DNA from: MKSF01 sp037190225
GTDB taxonomy: Bacteria; Bacteroidota; Bacteroidia; Chitinophagales; Chitinophagaceae
Reading direction: 5' to 3'
Assembly (NCBI GenBank): GCA_037190225.1
Contig: JBBCJL010000001.1
Location: forward strand, 248,001 to 312,000
Length of the DNA: 64,000 bases
Every line of letters begins with the position of its first letter. Position 1 is the first letter of the stretch. Of the stretch, positions 44,794 through 52,031 are shown piece by piece. The notes beneath the pieces were generated by a model. The model was not told the DNA's origin. It did not search any database and worked only from the letters and a program-made list of their open reading frames with translations. The position numbers and the translations under genes were made by a program.

Positions 44794-45744
44794 ATGTCCG
44801 ATACAGCGATCCTGGAGCAGCAGTTCCAGCAAAAAATAGACGATGAACTGAGAATAGAGCCTAAAGACTGGATGCCGGAAACATACAGGCAGACCCTTAT
44901 ACGCCAGATATCCCAGCACGCGCACAGCGAAGTGGTGGGGATGCTGCCGGAAGGGAACTGGATAACGCGAGCCCCTTCATTAAGGAGGAAAGCGGTATTG
45001 CTGGCAAAGGTCCAGGACGAAGCGGGACATGGCCTGTACCTGTACAGCGCTGCCGAAACGCTGGGTGTCACCAGGGACCAGATGTTGGAAAAATTACATG
45101 ACGGTACTGCCAAATATTCCTCCATATTCAACTATCCTACCCTGACCTGGGCAGATATGGGCGCTATCGGCTGGCTGGTGGACGGTGCAGCTATTATGAA
45201 CCAGGTGCCTTTATGCCGTTGCTCGTATGGTCCGTACAGCAGGGCAATGATCCGGGTATGCAAGGAAGAGAGCTTTCACCAGCGCCAGGGATTCGAGATC
45301 ATGCTGACCTTATCCAACGGTACGCCGGCACAGCGTAAAATGGCCCAGGATGCGCTGGACCGTTTCTGGTGGCCTGCATTGATGATGTTCGGCCCCAATG
45401 ATGCCGAGAGCCCGCACTCCCGGCAATCCATGAAATGGAAGATAAAGCGCTTCTCCAACGATGAGCTTCGCCAGAAATTCGTTGATGTAACGGTGGAGCA
45501 GGCTAAGATATTAGGCCTTACCATCCCGGACCCTGATCTGAAGTGGAATGAAGAAAGGGGACATTATGATTTCGGGGAGATCAACTGGGATGAATTCTGG
45601 AATGTGGTGAAAGGTAACGGCCCCTGTAACAGGGAGCGCCTGGAGACCCGCCGGAACGCCTGGGAAAACGGCGAATGGGTACGGGAGGCGGCTGCCGCTT
45701 ACGCGGCCAAGCAGGCTGCGGCAAAAGAGCAGAAAGTAGCATAG
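44794..45744 (+). CDS. paaA: phenylacetyl-CoA epoxidase subunit A
   Basis: 316 residues from the ATG at 44794. PaaA is the catalytic di-iron subunit of the PaaABCDE oxygenase that makes ring-1,2-epoxyphenylacetyl-CoA, the first ring-attacking step of aerobic phenylacetate breakdown. The di-iron ligand stretches QDEAGHG and EESFHQRQG are present, and length and ending are normal. The partner genes paaB, paaC, paaD and paaE are not beside it: an HD hydrolase gene lies upstream and a repeat-rich gap plus meaB downstream. Either the other subunits are encoded elsewhere or this copy has a separate role. Confidence 0.93.
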   Translation: MSDTAILEQQFQQKIDDELRIEPKDWMPETYRQTLIRQISQHAHSEVVGMLPEGNWITRAPSLRRKAVLLAKVQDEAGHGLYLYSAAETLGVTRDQMLEKLHDGTAKYSSIFNYPTLTWADMGAIGWLVDGAAIMNQVPLCRCSYGPYSRAMIRVCKEESFHQRQGFEIMLTLSNGTPAQRKMAQDALDRFWWPALMMFGPNDAESPHSRQSMKWKIKRFSNDELRQKFVDVTVEQAKILGLTIPDPDLKWNEERGHYDFGEINWDEFWNVVKGNGPCNRERLETRRNAWENGEWVREAAAAYAAKQAAAKEQKVA

Positions 45745-45768
45745 ACTTCATCATATAGTTTGCATAAG

Positions 45769-45802
45769 GAGAGCATACACCTCGGTGGTATGCTCTCTTT
45801 TT
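45769..45802 (+). terminator. intrinsic terminator after paaA
   Basis: GAGAGCATAC (45769-45778) pairs with GTATGCTCTC (45788-45797), followed by a T run to 45802. Confidence 0.85.
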
Positions 45803-46013
45803 ATTTGCCCGGAAATGCTTTTTATAGAATGAAGAGACTATCTGCTTACAGGAAACTACCGCTTATACAGGCATGCTCCGCTGAGAAATATCCTCTCTTC
45901 GGGTCGGCGAACACTTTTAGCTGTAAAGTACTGTAGTGTGCTGGTCATTCGAACAGATATGAGGCATCTTCGTAAAGACGGCGGGGTGAAGCCATCGGAT
46001 AAAGCCTTATGGA

Positions 46014-46036
46014 TTGTTGGTGAAGAACACCAACAA
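46014..46036. repeat. small hairpin TTGTTGGTG / CACCAACAA inside the repeat block
   Basis: TTGTTGGTG (46014-46022), loop AAGAA, CACCAACAA (46028-46036): perfect nine-base stem, followed by CGGAG. Confidence 0.6.
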
Positions 46037-46068
46037 CGGAGAGAAAAAGTTTTGCTGGTTATGAGAGC

Positions 46069-46090
46069 GTTGGTGAATCACACCAGTAAC
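46069..46090. repeat. second small hairpin of the same type
   Basis: GTTGGTG (46069-46075), loop AATCA, CACCAGTAAC (46081-46090), again followed by CGGAG. Diverged sister of the hairpin at 46014, about 55 bases downstream. Confidence 0.5.
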
Positions 46091-46293
46091 GGAGCGGGCA
46101 TCAGCAAGGGAGTGCAAGGTACTGTATTGTAGTCATTCCGAACGGATGTGAGGAATCTCTTGTATCATACTATATGATCGCTTTGTTGCTTATATAGATA
46201 GTCAGTCAGGATTTTATAAGTTGTGCACCGGGTAGTATTGGAGTTATGCCGTAAAAAGTGCTAATTTTAAGCCTTATTCAAGGTAGAGCGATT

Positions 46294-47271
46294 TTGAAAA
46301 GGGAAACAGATATATCATTGCTGGCAGCAGGTATCAGGGCGGGTAATATGGCTGTGCTGAGCAGGGCCATCACGCTGATGGAATCCGGCAAGCAGCAGCA
46401 CCGGGAAGCAGCGGCGCAGCTGATGGAAGCAATGCTGCCTTATACCGGCAGGGCCAGGAGGATCGGCATTACAGGCGTACCGGGTGTGGGTAAAAGCACC
46501 TTTATAGAAGCCTTCGGCATGCATCTCATCCGGCAGGGCCTGAAGGTGGCTGTGCTGGCTATAGATCCTTCCAGCTCGGTCAGCCGTGGCAGCATCCTGG
46601 GAGATAAGACGCGGATGGAACAGTTGTCGGTCCATCCCGATGCCTTTATCCGGCCTTCCGCGTCATCCGGCAGCCTGGGCGGCATTACCTATAAGACAAG
46701 GGAAGCCATGCTCTTATGTGAAGCGGCGGGTTATGATGTGGTCATCATTGAGACCGTAGGGGTGGGGCAAAGCGAGACGGAAGTGGCGCAGATCACGGAT
46801 TTCTTCTTATTGCTGATGCTGGCCGGTGCGGGAGATGAATTGCAGGGTATCAAAAGAGGGATCATGGAAATGGCCGACGGTATGGTGATCACCAAGGCAG
46901 ACGGTGAAAATGTGACCAAAGCTAAAAATGCCCGGTCCGAATATGCGCGTGCATTGCACTTTTTCCCGCCGGCGCCTTCGGGGTGGATACCCCAGGTGAA
47001 GCTCACCTCTGCTTACGAAGCCACAGGAATAGAGGAGGTATGGGATATGATACAGCAATATTATCTGCAGGTGGAAAGCAATGGTTTCCTGCAGCATAAG
47101 AGGCAGGAGCAGAATAAGCATGCCTTCCACAGGCTTTTTGATGAGCAGCTGCGACGTATGTTCCTGGACAAGCCCGTGATCAGGGAGGGTATGGAAAAGA
47201 TAGAAAAAGAAGTGGAGTCGGGTACGATAAGTCCGTACGCTGCCGTTATGCAACTGGTGAATATGATATAA
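46294..47271 (+). CDS. meaB: methylmalonyl-CoA mutase-associated GTPase MeaB
   Basis: 325 residues from a TTG at 46294, chosen because the family core (LLAAGIRAGNMAVLSRAI) begins a few residues later; a GTG at 46258 would add 12 atypical residues. MeaB is a P-loop GTPase that helps load and protect the B12 cofactor of methylmalonyl-CoA mutase. Walker A GVPGVGKST, then the conserved DPSSSVSRGSILGDKTRM, and Walker B-like ETVGVGQSE are intact. The mutase genes are not in this window. The following alpha/beta hydrolase starts three bases after the stop, so the two are coupled. Confidence 0.93.
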   Translation: MKRETDISLLAAGIRAGNMAVLSRAITLMESGKQQHREAAAQLMEAMLPYTGRARRIGITGVPGVGKSTFIEAFGMHLIRQGLKVAVLAIDPSSSVSRGSILGDKTRMEQLSVHPDAFIRPSASSGSLGGITYKTREAMLLCEAAGYDVVIIETVGVGQSETEVAQITDFFLLLMLAGAGDELQGIKRGIMEMADGMVITKADGENVTKAKNARSEYARALHFFPPAPSGWIPQVKLTSAYEATGIEEVWDMIQQYYLQVESNGFLQHKRQEQNKHAFHRLFDEQLRRMFLDKPVIREGMEKIEKEVESGTISPYAAVMQLVNMI

Positions 47272-47273
47272 AA

Positions 47274-48230
47274 ATGAAACGATTATTAAAGGCTGTCCTG
47301 CGTACCGGGCTGTTGTTGCTGTTGCTGGTCAATATTTTTGTGATCATGCACGCCTATAAATTTACGCACTTTGTCACAGGCCATTCCAGGCTGGTCAGGT
47401 CTGCTACCAGTCTCAGCCAGCCTGAAAAGATCCGGTCCCTTATCTTTGGCGTGGACCTGCCCCGGCCGGTTCAGCGCCAGGCACCTGCATACGGCTATCG
47501 TCAGGTCCGGATTGCCAGCAATGCCACGCTGGATGCCTGGCTGACGGATGTCCCGGATGCCCGCGGCACTGTATTGCTGTGCCATGGCTATGGTGGTGAA
47601 AAGAGCAGCCTGAACAATTATGCGCAGCAATTTCAGAAAATGGGCTATAACACCATGCAGCTCGACTTTATGGGAGCGGGCGCTTCTTCCGACAATATCG
47701 TGACCATCGGGTATAAGGAGGCGGAGAATATAAAGGATGCTTTCAGCTACCTCAAGTCCCGGGGATATGCCGACATCATGGGATATGGAGTATCTATGGG
47801 AGGCGTGGCCCTGCTCAAAGCATACAGTGACCACAGGCTGCCTTTCAAGGGCTTTATTATAGAATGCCCGTTCGGCAGTATGCTGGGAACGGTAAAGGCC
47901 CGGTTTGATATCATTGGCGCCCCGCCTTTCCCTATGGCACATTTGCTGACCTTCTGGGGCGGCGCCATCAACGGCTTCAATGCTTTCAGCCATAACTCCG
48001 TGGACTATGCCCGGGATGTGGACATCCCCGTGCTGCTGCTGTCCGGGGCTAAGGATGAATATGTGACCCTGGAGGAGATAGATGATATTTATAATAACCT
48101 GACGGGCAGGAAAACAAAATATATTCTCCCCGAAGCGAAGCATGAGAATTATATCAGCCGGTTCGCTTCCGAATGGCTGCAGGAGGTCAGGCCTTTCCTG
48201 AAAGGGCTTTCCGGCCAGGTACAGCCTTGA
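47274..48230 (+). CDS. membrane-anchored alpha/beta hydrolase
   Basis: 318 residues. The N-terminus has one hydrophobic helix (about 9-25, LRTGLLLLLLVNIFVIM) that would anchor the enzyme with its catalytic domain outside. The fold is shown by CHGYGGEK (oxyanion region), the nucleophile elbow GYGVSMGG, a probable acid in GAKDEYV and a probable base His in EAKHENY. Substrate is unknown; members include lipid and ester hydrolases. It starts three bases after meaB on the same strand. Confidence 0.82.
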   Translation: MKRLLKAVLRTGLLLLLLVNIFVIMHAYKFTHFVTGHSRLVRSATSLSQPEKIRSLIFGVDLPRPVQRQAPAYGYRQVRIASNATLDAWLTDVPDARGTVLLCHGYGGEKSSLNNYAQQFQKMGYNTMQLDFMGAGASSDNIVTIGYKEAENIKDAFSYLKSRGYADIMGYGVSMGGVALLKAYSDHRLPFKGFIIECPFGSMLGTVKARFDIIGAPPFPMAHLLTFWGGAINGFNAFSHNSVDYARDVDIPVLLLSGAKDEYVTLEEIDDIYNNLTGRKTKYILPEAKHENYISRFASEWLQEVRPFLKGLSGQVQP

Positions 48231-48287
48231 TGCCGGTTTCAGGAGCTGGCGTAACAATGGAATAGCCTACAGTCCGCAGTAATACCC

Positions 48288-48295
48288 TAATTTTG
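48288..48295 (+). promoter_or_regulatory. -7 promoter box TAATTTTG for the pseudouridine synthase gene
   Basis: TAATTTTG matches TAnnTTTG. A GTG at 48298 lies too close to it to be transcribed as a start, so the ATG at 48325 or 48328 is favoured. Confidence 0.5.
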
Positions 48296-48324
48296 CAGTG
48301 CCGGGATCGCTTCCCGTGCTTCCT

Positions 48325-50007
48325 ATGATGAAAGACAATAAATTACACAGGTTCCGGGCTGATGTTTCCGGGATAGCGCCGCCGGGGAAGTTCACCTTTC
48401 CTTTTTATTACGACCCCCACCCGCTGGCCCGGCTGGCGGCGGAGCAATTACAGGACTACCTGGGGGATCAGGATGACTTTGTGCATAATTTCGGTATGCA
48501 CCGGGATGCGGACGGCCTGGAAATAGGCAAGATGTTCGGGGTGCTGGTGGTCAGGGACCGGGAAGGCGCTTTGGGCTTCCTGGCCGCTTTTTCCGGTAAG
48601 CTTGCTGAAAGCAACGATCACAGGTACTTTGTGCCGCCCGTATTCGACCTGCTGGAAGGCAACGACTTCTTTAAGCCGGAAATAGAAATATTGAACGATA
48701 TTAACGACAGGGTGGAAGCGCTGGAACAAAGCGGGGAGCTGCAGCAATATAAAGAGCGCTATGAGCTCGTATTGTCGGATAATGAAAAGAAGCTGGCAGG
48801 CTTCAGGAAATATTGCGAGCAGCAGAAAGCCTTAAGGGCAAAAGTCCGGCAGGCTTTCAGCTCACAAGAGGAAGACCCGGCATATGCCGTGCTGTCTGAC
48901 TACCTGAGCAGGCAGAGCGCCCGGGACAATTATGAGCTGAAGCAGCTGCAAAAGGCCATAAAGGAAGCTAATGAGGCGGCTTTCAGGCAGTATGACGAAT
49001 GCCTTACGGAGATACGGGAGCTGAAGCAGGAGCGCAGGCAGCGATCTGCGGCCCTGCAGGACAGGATATTCCGGCAGTATGTTTTCCTGAATAAGGACAG
49101 GCAGGCCAAATCCCTTTATGAGATATTCAATAAGGAGCTGGGCATACAGCCGCTGGCGGGAGCAGGGGAATGCGCGGCGCCCAAATTGTTCCAGTATGCC
49201 TTTGAGCATGGAATGGAGCCGGTATGCATGGCAGAATTCTGGTGGGGCAAGTCGCCCAGGTCGGAAGTGCGGAAGCATCTGCATTATTACCCTTCCTGCC
49301 GTGGAAAGTGTGAGCCTATCCTGAAGCATATGCTGGAAGGCATAGATATGGATGCGGATGTGCTGAAAATGGTAACTGCCTGCGATTGCGAGGTGGAAGT
49401 GGTATACGAGGACGACTACCTTGCGGTCGTGAACAAGCCGGAGAACTTTTTGAGCGTACCCGGCAAATTCATGGAGGACAGCGTCTATAAAAGGATGCGG
49501 CAGCGGTACCCGTCCGCGACAGGCCCGCTGGTAGTGCACCGGCTGGATATGGGAACTTCGGGCCTGCTCCTGGTGGCCAAGGATAAATATACCCATGAGC
49601 TGCTGCAGCGCCAGTTCCTGAAAAAAACGATACGTAAACGCTATGTAGCTTTGCTGGATGGCATCCTGGACGTGCCGCAAGGCAGCGTGGACCTGCCTTT
49701 GCGGGTGGACCTGGAAGACCGGCCCCGGCAGCTGGTATGCTATGAGCATGGCCGGTCTGCGCTCACGCATTACGAGGTGGTAGGATATGAAGCAGGCACC
49801 ACAAGAGTGCATTTCTTTCCGGTTACCGGCCGTACTCACCAGCTCAGGGTACATGCGGCCCACCACCTGGGACTCAGGACGCCTATCAAAGGGGACGAGT
49901 TTTACGGTGCAAAGGCGGACAGGTTGTACCTGCATGCGGAGGAGTTGCGGTTTGTGCATCCTAAAACGAAGGAGATCATGACCGTTACCTGTCCTGCGCC
50001 TTTTTAG
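48325..50007 (+). CDS. RluA-family RNA pseudouridine synthase with long N-terminal extension
   Basis: 560 residues from the ATG at 48325 (a second ATG follows at once); the promoter box at 48288 argues against the GTG at 48298. The catalytic part is C-terminal, with VVHRLDMGTSGLLLVAKD holding the catalytic Asp, then the family stretch RKRYVALLDG and a C-terminal FFPVTGRTHQLRVHAA. The first 360 or so residues are not part of the core: they include a charged coiled-coil-like stretch (about 135-260) and a Cys/His-containing segment (AEFWWGKSPRSEVRK, CRGKCEPILKHML). Similar long members occur in Bacteroidota; the extension's role and the target RNA base are unknown. Confidence 0.9.
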   Translation: MMKDNKLHRFRADVSGIAPPGKFTFPFYYDPHPLARLAAEQLQDYLGDQDDFVHNFGMHRDADGLEIGKMFGVLVVRDREGALGFLAAFSGKLAESNDHRYFVPPVFDLLEGNDFFKPEIEILNDINDRVEALEQSGELQQYKERYELVLSDNEKKLAGFRKYCEQQKALRAKVRQAFSSQEEDPAYAVLSDYLSRQSARDNYELKQLQKAIKEANEAAFRQYDECLTEIRELKQERRQRSAALQDRIFRQYVFLNKDRQAKSLYEIFNKELGIQPLAGAGECAAPKLFQYAFEHGMEPVCMAEFWWGKSPRSEVRKHLHYYPSCRGKCEPILKHMLEGIDMDADVLKMVTACDCEVEVVYEDDYLAVVNKPENFLSVPGKFMEDSVYKRMRQRYPSATGPLVVHRLDMGTSGLLLVAKDKYTHELLQRQFLKKTIRKRYVALLDGILDVPQGSVDLPLRVDLEDRPRQLVCYEHGRSALTHYEVVGYEAGTTRVHFFPVTGRTHQLRVHAAHHLGLRTPIKGDEFYGAKADRLYLHAEELRFVHPKTKEIMTVTCPAPF

Positions 50008-50173
50008 AACAGGTGAGCGCCCGATAGCAGGCCAGGGAGGCAGGGCTCGGATAGCTTTTATACTTTAACATCCTGTTTAGATCGGGAAGCGCTAGCCGGT
50101 TGTTTTATTGGCCTGTCCGTATTAATTTACATTCCGTTGACACAATCTATTTTTCCGGGAAGGAAAATACTTA

Positions 50174-50181
50174 TACTTTTG
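50174..50181 (+). promoter_or_regulatory. -7 promoter box TACTTTTG for the tetR-RND operon
   Basis: TACTTTTG matches TAnnTTTG and ends directly before the palindrome at 50182-50196, only eight bases before the regulator ATG. Confidence 0.5.
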
Positions 50182-50196
50182 TTGACATTATGTCAA
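50182..50196 (+). promoter_or_regulatory. probable TetR-family operator overlapping the regulator start codon
   Basis: TTGACAT-T-ATGTCAA is a perfect 15-base palindrome that contains the ATG at 50190. A half-site TTGACA also occurs at about 50137. Position and symmetry fit an autoregulatory operator of the TetR-family protein encoded here. Confidence 0.6.
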
Positions 50197-50804
50197 ACGG
50201 ATTGTCAAGTGATGTTGTAAGTACAGAAGTGCAGATCAGGGAGCAGGCTAAGGTCTTATTCTTTGTAAGGGGAAATATGACCGCCACCTGCCAGGAAATA
50301 GCGGATTTCGCGGGTGTGAAGCGAACACTTGTGAACTACTATTTCAGGTCGCGCGAGAACCTGTTGCGGGTAGCTTACCAGGAGATAGTATGTGATATGA
50401 AGCGGGCGCTGGATGAGGTGTATATCAGCGATGTGACGTTTGAGGATAAGGTAGAGCGGCTGATCGACTGCACGATGGAATTCCGGTTAAAGTATCCTTT
50501 CTTTGAGATATTCAATATCGGCGAGATCAGCAATAAGATGCAGAATAAAGCCAGCATCATGCAGCCGGTACCTTCTCCCAGGCTGGCCTGCTTTATCAGG
50601 GAAATAGAGCAGGAGATGGCGCGCGGTACTATCCAGGCATCCAATCCTCATAATTTCCTGCTCAACCTCATGTCGCTGATCTCCTATCCTATTACCTTAA
50701 AGCCTTTATACGCGGAGGTGTACGGGATGACAGAGCCGGAATATGACGAGGTTTTAAAGGAACGTAAAGCATTGATCAAAAAAATACTGTTTAAAAAATT
50801 ATAA
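50190..50804 (+). CDS. TetR/AcrR-family regulator of the RND efflux operon
   Basis: 204 residues from the ATG at 50190; the open frame upstream covers the promoter. The N-terminal helix-turn-helix reads ATCQEIADFAGVKRTLVNYY and is followed by FRSRENLLRVAY, the TetR/AcrR pattern. The C-terminal ligand domain ends KKILFKKL. It is the first gene of the unit TetR-adaptor-RND-outer membrane channel, nine bases before the adaptor, and a perfect palindrome sits on its own start codon. This is the usual arrangement for an efflux repressor induced by a transported compound. Confidence 0.9.
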   Translation: MSNGLSSDVVSTEVQIREQAKVLFFVRGNMTATCQEIADFAGVKRTLVNYYFRSRENLLRVAYQEIVCDMKRALDEVYISDVTFEDKVERLIDCTMEFRLKYPFFEIFNIGEISNKMQNKASIMQPVPSPRLACFIREIEQEMARGTIQASNPHNFLLNLMSLISYPITLKPLYAEVYGMTEPEYDEVLKERKALIKKILFKKL

Positions 50805-50813
50805 TATCCCTAT

Positions 50814-51977
50814 ATGATATCTCTCAATATAATTCCAAGGTCGCTGATATTTATCGGAACGGTTTCCTTACTGGCGGCTTCCTGTAAAACAGATAAGGGT
50901 GGCCAGCAGGCACCCGGGGTGCAGGCATATAAGGTGGTGGCGCTGGAACGTTCATCCGCCACTCTCTATTCGGAATACCCCGCCAAGCTGCAGGGTGCTC
51001 AGGATATTGATATCCGTCCGAAAATTGACGGCTATATCGAAAAGGTAATGGTGGATGAGGGGCAGGAAGTAAAGGCGGGACAGGTATTATTTACCATTAA
51101 CAACCCGCAGTACGGCCAGGATGTCAATAATATGCAGGCGGCCATTTCCAGTGCGGAAGCTGCTGTGGCTGCTGCAAAGCTGCAGGTGAAAAAGACGCGC
51201 CCGCTGGTAGAGCAGGGCATCATCAGCGCCTATGAGCTGGAGACCGCGGAGCTGAACCTGCATGCCAGGGAAGCAGCGCTGGCGCAGGCCAGGGCCATGT
51301 ATAATAATGCTAGGACTAATCTGGGCTATACCCGTGTAACGAGCCCGGTCAGTGGAGTTGTGGGCCTGCTGCCCTACAGGGTAGGGAGCTATGTCAACAG
51401 CGCAACGGCGCAGCCGCTTACCACGGTGTCCGACATCAGTAAAATGTATGTGTACTTTTCCATGAATGAAAAGCAGCAGCTTGCTTTCTCTGAACAGACG
51501 GAAGGCAATACCTTCCAGGCGAAGATACAGCAGCTTCCGCCCGTGGAGCTGGTATTGTCCACCGGTGAGGTATATCCGCAGAAAGGCAGGGTGGAAACAT
51601 TCAGCGGGCAGGTGAATGTGCAGACGGGCGCTTTCAATGTCAGGGCGGGCTTCCCGAATCCCGAGAGAATGCTGCGCTCAGGAAGCAGTGCCACGGTCCG
51701 GATACCCGTACACGTCAGCAATGCTATCCTCATTCCGCAGTCGGCTACCACCGAGCTCCAGAATAAACGGCTGGCCTATGTGGTGGCAGACAGCAATAAG
51801 GTGAAGGCGGTGCCCGTGAGCGTACGTCCCGTCCCCGGCGGCCGGCTCTTTGTGGTGGACAGTGGGCTTACTGAAAAAGACCGCCTGATAGTGGAAGGTA
51901 TCGGTATCCTGACGGAAGGCACGGTCATCAATCCCCAGCTGGTCCCTATGGACAGTGTCAGGACTGTGAATAAATAA
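50814..51977 (+). CDS. RND efflux periplasmic adaptor (membrane fusion lipoprotein)
   Basis: 387 residues with lipobox LAASC (Cys24). It has the usual hairpin of a lipoyl/barrel-sandwich half (PKIDGYIEKVMVDEGQEVKA), a helical coiled coil (about 100-160), the second lipoyl half (YTRVTSPVSGVVGLLPYRVG) and the beta-barrel and membrane-proximal domains. This is the adaptor that links an inner membrane RND pump to an outer membrane channel, of the AcrA/MexA type. Second gene of the operon. Confidence 0.93.
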   Translation: MISLNIIPRSLIFIGTVSLLAASCKTDKGGQQAPGVQAYKVVALERSSATLYSEYPAKLQGAQDIDIRPKIDGYIEKVMVDEGQEVKAGQVLFTINNPQYGQDVNNMQAAISSAEAAVAAAKLQVKKTRPLVEQGIISAYELETAELNLHAREAALAQARAMYNNARTNLGYTRVTSPVSGVVGLLPYRVGSYVNSATAQPLTTVSDISKMYVYFSMNEKQQLAFSEQTEGNTFQAKIQQLPPVELVLSTGEVYPQKGRVETFSGQVNVQTGAFNVRAGFPNPERMLRSGSSATVRIPVHVSNAILIPQSATTELQNKRLAYVVADSNKVKAVPVSVRPVPGGRLFVVDSGLTEKDRLIVEGIGILTEGTVINPQLVPMDSVRTVNK

Positions 51978-52031
51978 TAAGGCGGCATTTTCCGAAAGGT
52001 TTTATAGTTTTTCAGGTAATCATCCATTCGT

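Larger units (their letters stand above)
45838..46208. repeat. composite dispersed repeat block in the paaA-meaB gap, copies B and C
   Basis: The 549-base gap 45745-46293 has no credible gene. After the paaA terminator it holds CTATCTGCTTACAGG (45838-45852), shared with copy D at 56722; a degenerate core GTCATTCGAACAGATATGAG at 45944; two small hairpins (listed separately); an intact core GTCATTCCGAACGGATGTGA at 46132; and a tail AGATAGTCAG at about 46195-46204 that is the inverse of the left end. This looks like nested or tandem insertions of one family. Confidence 0.6.

Noticed and set aside
45938..46132. A 64-codon open frame in the paaA-meaB gap
   Set aside because: It lies entirely within dispersed repeats and hairpins, has no start-site context and no resemblance to a known protein.
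48862..49959. A 365-codon open frame on the minus strand inside the pseudouridine synthase gene
   Set aside because: Antisense shadow of a conserved gene; composition is His/Gln/Leu-rich without motifs.
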